Below, in pieces: positions 56,683-64,000 of a DNA stretch of 64,000 nucleotides. Location of the stretch: the NCBI GenBank assembly GCA_037355855.1, contig CM074760.1, forward strand, positions 6,378,501 through 6,442,500. The letters are read 5' to 3'. Both the position numbers and the translations under genes were made by a program. This DNA is from Pseudo-nitzschia pungens (Eukaryota > Bacillariophyta > Bacillariophyceae > Bacillariales > Bacillariaceae). Under the pieces are notes generated by a model, which was not told the DNA's origin, searched no databases, and worked only from the letters and a program-made list of their open reading frames with translations. Numbering within the stretch: the first letter of the stretch is position 1; every line of letters starts with the position of its first letter.

Positions 56683-58479
56683 TATAAAAACACTCAATGA
56701 TTCGAATTTGTTACGAGTTGAAAGGGACTCTGCCAGGATTTACGTGACGTCGAAAATGAATTGGTAGACTAGAATAATTACTTTTTGACTCTGCTTGGTA
56801 CCTTAGACACAAGGAATGTGTCGCTAAAGGGAAATCTGCCCTACGTTGCTCTCAAAAGTTGGAGTGTTACTTTCGTCTGCTGATATATTACAACTCAAAA
56901 TTTCTGTAGCGACGGTTGTGCGGCCTCTCAAACGCGATACAGTATCGTGATATTATCTGCATGGCGTTCGACAACATTCTTGGTGTGCTCGCAGTCCATT
57001 CTTGGAGCTTCCTCAGAGTCACAGATCATGATGACGAATCTATTTTTTTTCCAAAAAATAGCTTTAACCTATAAGTGGAAAAAAAGTACGATCAGAGAAG
57101 CCTTTCGAAGGTCTACAGATTGTTTCGAATGAGCACGTTTCGTTTCTAACGAACTCGTCTTAGCTTGTGAAGACGAACGATATATGGAAAAATTCGCTTT
57201 TTCTTTCCTTCAGGGAAGACAAACTACGTGTACCGGTAGCAATTCGTAATTATATAAGTCAGACTACGCATGACCACGAGATATCCAATTAAGATTATTC
57301 TTGATTCATTTCTGTTCCGACTATTCTGTCCATATTATGCATTTGAAACTTGAATTGGTTCTATGAGCGTCGGAACTGTTCCACGGTACAGGCCTTTGAG
57401 GCAATTTAGTGCATTTATGAAGTTGCACACTGAGTGCAGAACTTTTGTCCAATGTCATCCATCATCCCTATTTTCTACCGAATAAAGGGTTTTGTTCCCA
57501 GAAGTTCCCAACAGGCTTTTTGGTATCAGTTCGTATCGGGATTCCCATGAGTTGAGCTACTACAAGGGCTTTTATAAAGAATGAGAATAAATATTGAGAT
57601 TGATTGATTCAGATCGATTGCATAATGCTCTTTCGATACGTACGGTAAACCTTAAGGCTTACTCCTATTGCAACTTATCTGTTGAAAAAAGAATTGGTAC
57701 CGTACGGGTGTGAGTAACTTACCCGTTGAGATTATGACCCCTAACTGGTAATTAGGTTAACTTAACGTGTTAAAATCGGATGTATCATCCGTAAGTTAGC
57801 GGATCGATTACTGTAATACTACCGTAGGTAAGGTTACTTAATCTTACGTACATGTTTCGAATTGCGCTTGTGAGGTACTACGTAATTTACTACGTAATAC
57901 TCGTACATACGATTTAAGATCTTACGGCGTATGATGGATGATGAGCATTTGAAATTACGTATGGTACGATTCATATTGACCCTCAGTATGATCTGAGTTA
58001 AGTAATTGCTCTGTCGGATACTCGTATGTAAATTACGTACTATCTGGATGTACAATTTTGTTTACGATCACACGGTATGGTACGTACGTACCGTATCAAC
58101 AAAAATGAAAACTACTGTACGGTACGGTAAGTTAACCTTAGAGCATACGGTAAGGTCTTACGCGTACTTACGGAACTTCGTACTTTGATTTAGAAGATAG
58201 TAAGTTACCGGTAAGGTTACTTCGTAATGTTCTTACAAGTAAGGTTTATGACTGACTCCAATCTGTTCGTGTTCATTTGGATAACTTACCGGTACCCTAC
58301 CGGTAGGGCAAATCTCCCTTTTCTTTAGACTGGAAACATTGTTTAGAATCAGTTACGAAGTAGATGACTTGAACCGATTCCAACTAGTGGGAAACTGCAT
58401 GAGTTATTCTTCTTTGTTGTGAATAGGGGCAAGTGGTGCGTGCAATGATTGAATTTGTTTATTATTTTTCTGTTTTCAG
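56683..58479. other. Long intergenic, motif-dense
   Basis: 1.8 kb upstream of the KA1-like gene and of the orphan exon. 57640-58310 is one of the densest GTAAGGTTACC-motif regions. A 37-codon ATG frame at 56961-57074 (MAFDNILGVLAVHSW onward) looks coding-like but has no good donor. Confidence 0.45.
57640..58310. repeat. Dense cluster of TTACCGGTA/GTAAGGTTAC-type motifs
   Basis: About 670 bp with GGTAAACCTTAAGG, GTAGGTAAGGTTACTTAATC, GTAAGTTAACCTTAGAG, GTACGTACGTACCGTAT, GTTACCGGTAAGGTTACTTC and ACTTACCGGTACCCTACCGG. Many units are self-complementary. Confidence 0.6.
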
Positions 58480-58635
58480 CCGTTGATACCTGGTAGTATC
58501 GGTGGATTCAACTCCGTAGCTGATGCCGAAATTGTACCGTATCACGTTTCCAACACGGTTGGTTTCGAAGAGAATCTGAATGCACTTCGGTCAATTCGTG
58601 AAATTGGAAAAGAAGGAATCACACAAACCAAGTAG
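58480..58635 (+). CDS. Orphan 3'-terminal exon or gene fragment
   Basis: A clean acceptor (TTTTTCTGTTTTCAG) opens 51 codons that look strongly coding: PLIPGSIGGFNSVADAEIV, PYHVSNTVGFEENLNALRSI and REIGKEGITQTK then stop. All other frames close at once. No upstream exon with ATG and matching donor was found among the repeats. It may be the end of a gene whose first exon is tiny or distant, or a decayed copy. Family not recognised. Confidence 0.4.
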   Translation, partial: PLIPGSIGGFNSVADAEIVPYHVSNTVGFEENLNALRSIREIGKEGITQTK

Positions 58636-58690
58636 TGAATGACTCAGCTTTACGCACCCAGTATCAAGTAAGACGGCCATCGAGTGACAA

Positions 58691-58941
58691 GAGCCGAATC
58701 ATCGTCGTCCATCCCTAACAGCAAGAACGGTTGTTACAAACCAATCGACACAGATGAGATGAGAGGCTTTCCACTCTGTTGTCGGCCTGAAGTACGTTCG
58801 AGTGATACACTCAGTTCAATTGAAATTCAAATGAAAAAAGCGACAGGGGTTCCTCACTTCGAACGATCTCCTCTGTTGTTGCGTGAAGAAACTCGACCGA
58901 CCAGCACATGCCGACTGGTTTTCCGAATGAAAGATTTTTAA
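58691..58941 (+). CDS. Possible further exon of the orphan gene
   Basis: Open frame AESSSSIPNSKNGCYKPIDT and on to RLVFRMKDF then stop. A GTAGTG donor at 58632 and ACAAG acceptor at 58690 would splice the preceding exon into this frame in phase (removing 59 bp), but both sites are weak and the intron would be the shortest here. Otherwise it is an unspliced stretch with no ATG at its start. It ends 36 bp from COX23. Confidence 0.25.
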
Positions 58942-58976
58942 AATATACACTTGTCTCTCGCAAGTTGCTCCTCTAG

Positions 58977-59327
58977 TTACCAGAACCAACCACCACTGTT
59001 CCCGCCACTTGCAGCTGCATTGGCAGCTTTTCGTTGTTCGTTCTCTTCTCTGCGGCAGTCCTTGTAAGCTTGAAAGAACTCATTGCAAGCAGCACGATTT
59101 TGGTAGTTGCGCTCAATACACTTCAGGGAAGCCTTGTTCTCTTTGGCACAGTTGGTCAAGTACGTAGCCGCCTGATCGCGTGGGTCCTTCGTCGAAGCAT
59201 ACGGAGCATGCTTGGGTTTCCCGTTGTTGTGTTTTAGACCAGCCTCGTCACCGGGGTTGATGTCACTCCGAATCTTCTCCCGGATGGCTCTCCCGGTTGT
59301 CGGATCAATATCGTTTACAGATGTCAT
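58977..59327 (-). CDS. COX23: COX23-like twin CX9C mitochondrial protein
   Basis: Intermembrane-space CHCH protein of cytochrome oxidase assembly. Intronless, 116 residues. Twin CX9C: CAKENKASLKC and CNEFFQAYKDC, in the sequence context SLKCIERN...FFQAYKDCRR that fits Cox23/CHCHD7. The N-terminal 55 residues are polar and unstructured; the C-terminus is an Ala/Gly tail ending GGWFW. Second twin-CX9C gene in the window besides CMC2. CHCHD7 naming would be equivalent. Confidence 0.8.
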   Translation of the reverse strand: MTSVNDIDPTTGRAIREKIRSDINPGDEAGLKHNNGKPKHAPYASTKDPRDQAATYLTNCAKENKASLKCIERNYQNRAACNEFFQAYKDCRREENEQRKAANAAASGGNSGGWFW

Positions 59328-59489
59328 TCCGGTTGGTCGATTACAAGTATTGCGTACGACTGGCTAACTTGAAGGGAAATGAAACCGATGCTGTCCAGTT
59401 CACAATCGATTGTAAACTGTTACTTCTACTTTCAACTTCTAGCAAAAAATAATAGTAGTACAGAAAACAGGAAAGTCCCAGAAGTCAGT

Positions 59490-59720
59490 CAGGCACGTAA
59501 CTTACCGTAAAACCTTACCGGTAAGCCTTAGTCAGTTCGACAGGTGATACGAATCGTCCAATTTGCGTAAGATTACCGTTACTGGTAAGCTTACGGTATG
59601 AGTATGGTTTATTGCCACACCTCAAATTTTGCGTATTTGCGTATCGGGCACCTTCCGTACTAGGTCCTACACCAAGTAAAGTTACCGTAAGGTTACCGTA
59701 CCGGTAGGACGGTGGTGATT
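59490..59720. repeat. Cluster of TTACCGGTA/GTAAGGTTAC-type motifs
   Basis: CTTACCGTAAAACCTTACCG, GTTACTGGTAAGCTTACGG, AGTTACCGTAAGGTTACCG and CGGTAGGACGG occur in 230 bp. Confidence 0.55.
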
Positions 59721-59853
59721 AAAAATCTCTAATCAATTCTGTATTCGTATGTATTGTATATATAATTATTATAAAAAAATTATGACCCCTAACTTCGACA
59801 AGGTCAAAACCGAAGCGGATCAGTCCCGACTTTTAAAACAACATGAAATCATC

Positions 59854-59950
59854 GAAGTCGTGGAGGGGACAGCTGATAAGAATTACGTAGTGACAACATT
59901 AGAAGTCGCGGATCACGGTGGGGACAGCTGACAAGAATCACGTAGTATGA
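59854..59950 (+). repeat. Imperfect two-copy direct repeat
   Basis: GAAGTCGTGGA..GGGGACAGCTGATAAGAATTACGTAGT (59854 on) recurs as GAAGTCGCGGA..GGGGACAGCTGACAAGAATCACGTAGT (59902 on), with a 7-10 bp insertion in the second copy and several transitions. It lies about 100 bp upstream of the TAF9 start. Confidence 0.7.
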
Positions 59951-60051
59951 ATTACTGAATTACTTTTGAGTGTTCACTGTCCACTGATCACTGAAGACAA
60001 CATCTCCATTAGCATCACTCGAAGACGCCGTTGCGGGTTGCGCTGTTAACT

Positions 60052-61095
60052 ATGACCATGGCTCCTGCACCATGTCCTGCTGCCGCTCCGGACGCTGCGG
60101 CGACGGCGACTTCGCCTGCCGGTTCCGATGCAGCGGCAGTTACTGCCGCAAGTGCTGTCGCATCTTCGACGTCTAACATCACTACGACTAAGAAATCAAC
60201 CGGTACCAAGAGCAGCGCCAAAACAGTTGTCAAAGCCTCGGGGGCGGGAACGAAAGCTAAAAAACCTATTCGCAAGAAAAAGGCTACATCCAAGTCGGCA
60301 TCCTCCTCCGGAACGAGCTCACAGCTCCACGCAAAATCGCGAGCTCAACTCGACTTGGCGACCAAACGAAACGCGGCTGCCGCCCGCAAATCCGATCCTC
60401 TCTGGTACCAATTGGAAGATTATGTTTTGCCAGCCGTGGCAGACGAAACGCCCATGGCGGAGGGTGGCTCGGCCAAGATTCTCCCCGAGCAAGTCCAGAT
60501 TGTCGAGGCAGCCTTGGAAAAGAATGGCTTGACACGATCCGACCTTACGCCTCAAGCCTTTGCCTGTCTTTTGGAACAAGCCAGACGATACGCTATCGAT
60601 ATTTTGACCGACTCTCAAGACTATGCGTTTGTTGCGAACCGAACCGAGATCACAAAGGCCGACTTGAATCTGGCCAATGAATTCCGACCCGATCATCCCA
60701 CATCGATTACTGCGCAGCTGCCAAAACTCAATCTCCTTGCACAAACTATAAATCGGGTTCCTCTGCCGCCCATCCCAACCCAATGCTATTCGGGAGTCTT
60801 GCTGCCCTCCAAACAATTCCAGCTCACGGCCCGAACCTTTGATGTCGTTACAAGCGCACAAACGGCGCAAAAAATGGTTCAAGCTGTTCCGGCGTTTCAA
60901 CCAACAAAATCAAAGTCCAGTAGCAACAGCAGTAGCACGTCTAAGAAGGGGACATCGAGCTCTTCATCCAAGAAAAGCACGAAAAAGGCACCAAGTTATG
61001 GGGCGTCACGGGGACGACAAATTGCCATTAACTTGAAGGGAGATGGAAATAGCAACAAGGACAAGGACAAAATGGACACTACCAATGTGAAGTAG
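60052..61095 (+). CDS. TAF9: TFIID subunit TAF9
   Basis: Histone-fold TBP-associated factor. Intronless, 347 residues from the first ATG (60052; a second ATG lies two codons on). The N-terminal 120 residues are Ala/Ser/Thr/Lys-rich. The histone fold covers about 145-215: KILPEQVQIVEAALEKNGL, FACLLEQARRYAIDILTD, and VANRTEITKADLNLANEF. The family's conserved downstream block follows as INRVPLPPIPTQCYSGVLLP and KQFQLTARTFDVV. The C-terminus is Ser/Lys-rich. TAF9 pairs with TAF6 in TFIID and SAGA. Confidence 0.9.
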   Translation: MTMAPAPCPAAAPDAAATATSPAGSDAAAVTAASAVASSTSNITTTKKSTGTKSSAKTVVKASGAGTKAKKPIRKKKATSKSASSSGTSSQLHAKSRAQLDLATKRNAAAARKSDPLWYQLEDYVLPAVADETPMAEGGSAKILPEQVQIVEAALEKNGLTRSDLTPQAFACLLEQARRYAIDILTDSQDYAFVANRTEITKADLNLANEFRPDHPTSITAQLPKLNLLAQTINRVPLPPIPTQCYSGVLLPSKQFQLTARTFDVVTSAQTAQKMVQAVPAFQPTKSKSSSNSSSTSKKGTSSSSSKKSTKKAPSYGASRGRQIAINLKGDGNSNKDKDKMDTTNVK

Positions 61096-61463
61096 GAATA
61101 CATCTTTATTTGAAATCAGCAGAAAAGAACTTCTTACACTTCATACACTCCGTCATAATTTTTGCGCAAGGTCGAGTGTAACATGTATTATTTCGTCGTG
61201 GAATGTCTCCTGACTTGTCTCTATGCTATCTCTATTTCTGAACAATGTGTTTCTTTCTGTTGTCGAATCTGCCACCGCGCATGCGATACGGATCTAGTCA
61301 ATGACTTTATCCAAACATTTAACTCTCATCGATTTCGAAGGAGGTAGCGGCAGCGAGATAGTTTTTCTACGGCACACGATAAAGCCGTTTCGTACAGGAC
61401 CAATTATTTCGTTGAACGAGGATGCCAACTGGTAAATTCTGAAGACCATTATTTTTCTCTCTC
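61096..61463. other. Intergenic, convergent 3' ends
   Basis: 368 bp between TAF9 and the FUN14 gene stops. No supported gene. Confidence 0.5.
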
Positions 61464-62220
61464 TCATGCACGTCTAGCGCCAAGCAAGAATCCAGCTGTA
61501 AATCCCCCCGCTTCGGGCACTGAGTCTTGTAGAATTGCTTGCGATCTTTTCCACCAAACTTCGGCATCTTTTGCGTCTAACTTGCCATCACCATTCTGTG
61601 GATGCATCACCGTTACAACGTGAACCGCCATCATTCGTTAGATGTAACAATACAACCGCAAAACAAAAACTACGTTTCCAATCCAATCATGTTTCTATCC
61701 TTCAAAACCTACCGTATCCAAGGGCTGAATAGCCGAGTCTTTGACTTTATTCCAGTTCACATCAACAAATCCAAAATGCTTCAGTGTCTGTAAACCAACG
61801 AATCCTACGTCGAGCACAAATGCAACCGTGAATGGTAAGGGGTAAGGGGAAAATAAAAAAACACGCATGGAATCAAAGGTTGTGTTCAACTCAAAATCAT
61901 CTAACTGAAAACAGTTTTGTTTCAGGCGTCTTACCCATGCCAACGACGACACCCACAAATCTTCCGGCTTTTCGGAAGGCCATTCCTGAGCAAAATCCCA
62001 TGACTGAATCGAAGATCATAAAACAAGGAGAAAGCGCAAGACAGATCAAGGCAAGGGAATCCAGTCAGAGAGTTAAAAAACAATCTATTCGCGAGACAGA
62101 AGCATCCCGAGTGAATCGACCTCGTTTCGTACCTCCGCCGAACCCCATCTGTTCAAAGGAAGCTTGGTTCTTGTATATCAATTGTTGGACTACGTCCATC
62201 GGTTCATTATTGCCAGACAT
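61464..62220 (-). CDS. FUN14 family membrane protein with EF-hand-like loop
   Basis: Four exons, 62220-62133, 62003-61935, 61804-61713 and 61595-61464, closing to 126 residues. The FUN14 core appears only after splicing: SFEQMGFGG, VMGFCSGMAFRKAGRFVGVV, VGMGFVGLQTLKHFGFVDVN, then WNKVKDSAIQPLD and a C-terminal PEAGGFTAGFLLGARR. Residues DTNGDGKLDAKD at the exon 3/4 junction match the EF-hand calcium loop pattern. Members are small outer mitochondrial or plastid membrane proteins; animal FUNDC1 is a mitophagy receptor, but no LC3-binding motif is evident here. No single continuous frame reveals it, so it is easily missed. Confidence 0.85.
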
Positions 62221-62923
62221 ACTTGCTTGTGGCTTGGTTTCCTGAAATGAGCTTCGCTTCGAGTCCGAGTAGATCTGATCCCAGCTTTTGTGATCCTTCT
62301 GTTCGTGTGTTTGTCATATGCGTCTAGGACTGTATCAAAAATCTGCGGAGCTTCATTGCCGAACGCTTTCATCGACGAACTGCGAACTGCGACAACGACT
62401 AAAAAAGTCAGAAGAATGGTACAGTAACCTTGTACTAACAACAAATAATTAGAGAATATTATAATAATTATTACAAGGTTGAAAGATTGGGACGGGAGGG
62501 ATGCAGGAATTCAAATTCATTCTCGAGTTTTTACATAATTTCAAATTATTGAGATCGGCGTAACTCACCTGTTACAAAGGGGTCGCGTAAGAACCTTACT
62601 GGTATGAGTAATGAGTACGGAGTACGGTACCTTACGCACTCGTACTTCGTATTCAGTACTTCTTCTTATTATTATTTCGTACCGTACTTATTCTACTCAG
62701 TATTTTGATTCCTGAAGTGAGAATTGAGAATGATTCTGAACAGATTCGAGGATTCATAAAAAATCTACAACTAACCTTACGAGTACCAACAACGATGAAC
62801 AATACGAAGACGAATTACTTTTACGAGCTTTGAGGTGGGAACAAATGAATGATATGGAACCGATTCTGATACTACTTTAGTTCAGAGGCAAACAACCATA
62901 AATTCAGTCGGAGAGTCTTTGCG
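62221..62923. other. Intergenic, divergent
   Basis: 703 bp between the starts of the FUN14 gene (-) and PIG-Z (+). GTACGGAGTACGGTACCTTACG-type motifs at 62580-62690 and CTAACCTTACGAGTACC at 62771. No gene is supported. Confidence 0.5.
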
Positions 62924-64000
62924 ATGGAAATTGTTGCGAGGGTATCTCGAGCCAATGCATCGTGGCTAGTCTACGGCTTCCTCTTGCTTTTGCGTATCCT
63001 TGTTGACCCTTTCTTGCTTGGATATGTCCATCCAGATGAGTTTTTCCAAGGAGGGCAGGAGCTATTTTTTGGATGCCCACCAACCATTCCCTGGGAATTC
63101 GAACCTTCCAACGCTCTTCGATCAATAATACCCCCGGTTCTGACAACATGGATTCCCTTGCAAATCTACAGCTGGTGTCGCTACTTCTTCCAGGCAGGAT
63201 TCGGTTGTGACAACATAATGGTTGAAATGGGAACCTTGTCCGGAATCGAGGTCTTAGTTATTCCCAGGATAGTCTGCGCTTTGCTCTCATTTTTGACCAT
63301 AGACTGCGCCGTCTGGTCTATTTGCAACACTGGGAACAGGCTAAACACTGGAACGACAAGACGAGGGGTTCCAATACCGGTTTTGCTCTTGGCGAGTGCA
63401 TGGCCTACCATGGTCATGTTGAGTCGGCCGTTCTCCAATTCAGTAGAGTCTTATGTTCTCGCCTTGTTGATGGCGACTGTTTTGACCATCGGTACTGACG
63501 GAAAACAAGTTTTATCTGAGCAAACTGTCGACCTTTTCTTCTGCTGTAAGGTTGGAACGATCTGTGCTCTCGGAATTTTCACCAGATTCACTTTTGTCTT
63601 CTTCGCGTTTCCGATTCTTCTGTTTCTATTGAGAGATATGATAAGAAGTTTTGGTGTCAAGAAACGTACTCTGTGGAGGAAACTGGGATTAATGGCTGTC
63701 TCCTTTGTTTTTGTAGGCCTAGGAATTGTATGGGCAGACACTTTGTTTTATTCGTCAAGACAAAACAATGAGGTCACGGATTTATCTGACCAAAATGATG
63801 CTCCACTGGCATATCTATCTGATTCCTTATCCTTCGTTTTGACACCGTTCAACGCATTGGCCTACAACAGCAAGACATCAAACTTGAAGGATCATGGCCT
63901 TCATCCAAGATGGACGCACGCAGTGGTGAACATGCTAATCATGTACGGACCTTTGGCATTATCTGCATACTACTTGATGACTGCAGAATTCATAAACTAC
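62924..64000 (+). CDS. PIGZ: GPI mannosyltransferase 4 (PIG-Z/Smp3-like), 3' partial
   Basis: ER-membrane glycosyltransferase family 22 enzyme that adds the fourth mannose to GPI anchors. The frame opens at ATG 62924 and stays open for 359 codons to the window edge. Lumenal-loop motif GYVHPDEFFQGGQELFFG near residue 35, then PWEFEPSNALRSIIPP, LSRPFSNSVESYVLALL, FTRFTFVFFAFP, and the PIG-Z/B signature LTPFNALAYNS, KDHGLHPRWTHAVVNM. Many hydrophobic segments alternate with loops, as in GT-C enzymes. PIG-B (third mannose) is the alternative; the wording near HPRWTH fits PIG-Z better. Confidence 0.87.
   Translation, partial: MEIVARVSRANASWLVYGFLLLLRILVDPFLLGYVHPDEFFQGGQELFFGCPPTIPWEFEPSNALRSIIPPVLTTWIPLQIYSWCRYFFQAGFGCDNIMVEMGTLSGIEVLVIPRIVCALLSFLTIDCAVWSICNTGNRLNTGTTRRGVPIPVLLLASAWPTMVMLSRPFSNSVESYVLALLMATVLTIGTDGKQVLSEQTVDLFFCCKVGTICALGIFTRFTFVFFAFPILLFLLRDMIRSFGVKKRTLWRKLGLMAVSFVFVGLGIVWADTLFYSSRQNNEVTDLSDQNDAPLAYLSDSLSFVLTPFNALAYNSKTSNLKDHGLHPRWTHAVVNMLIMYGPLALSAYYLMTAEFINY

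Larger units (their letters stand above)
59328..60051. other. Intergenic, divergent
   Basis: 724 bp between COX23 (-) and TAF9 (+). Contains TTACCGGTAAGCCTTAG-type motifs (59490-59715) and a short direct repeat (59854-59950). Confidence 0.5.

Overview
The window is a compact eukaryotic nuclear region. It holds about 25 protein genes on both strands, most with 1-5 short GT-AG introns (75-390 bp). The standard genetic code fits throughout. Two products, phytoene synthase and a DUF4336 protein, begin with a signal peptide followed by an AFVAP/AFVP motif. This is the bipartite plastid-targeting signature of algae with a secondary red plastid, so I infer a diatom, probably pennate. No rRNA, CRISPR array, operon or phage-like block is visible.

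Layout. 1-9.2 kb: NAA40 (5' partial), phytoene synthase (-) and a five-exon myosin (+) with a PH-like insert in its tail. 9.4-17.2 kb: SPC25 (-), IST1 (+), a four-exon MIT-domain/coiled-coil protein (-) and the plastid DUF4336 protein (+). 17.3-23.1 kb: mitochondrial genes for polynucleotide phosphorylase (-), CMC2 (+) and cytochrome c1 (-). 23.1-26 kb: a CpG-poor, TAC/TAG-repeat intergenic block. 26.0-30.4 kb: a six-exon Argonaute (+). 30.7-40.1 kb: the HisH-HisF fusion (-), a TALE homeodomain/RING protein (-), a TAZ-like zinc-finger gene (+) and RNA polymerase III subunit RPC34 (-). 42.2-51.6 kb: a Mei2-like RNA-binding protein (+), a sphingosine-kinase-like lipid kinase (+), EIF3F (+) and SEH1 (-). 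53-64 kb: a Qc-SNARE of the SYP7 type (-), a KA1-like protein (-), an orphan exon (+), COX23 (-), TAF9 (+), FUN14 (-) and the start of PIG-Z (+, runs off the window).

Splice models were built by hand from donor and acceptor sites and checked for phase. Every multi-exon model listed with confidence above 0.5 closes to a whole number of codons with no internal stop. Several proteins (IST1, MIT protein, Argonaute, FUN14, SEH1, cytochrome c1, TALE-RING) are only intact after splicing; long unspliced frames mislead there.

The most striking item is the Argonaute. An Asn/Gly/RGG-rich N-terminus is followed, inside the N domain, by a classical C2H2 zinc-finger pattern whose second half crosses an intron. 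That intron has three in-phase acceptors 6 bp apart, which change the finger's second histidine spacing. Other items: a TALE homeodomain fused to a RING-H2 finger; an MIT domain encoded across three exons next to IST1, whose C-terminus is an MIT-binding motif; a 20-nt microexon in SEH1; a KA1-like domain with no kinase; an EF-hand loop split by an intron in FUN14; and intergenic DNA full of a degenerate GTAAGGTTACC/TTACCGGTA motif and CpG-depleted islands.
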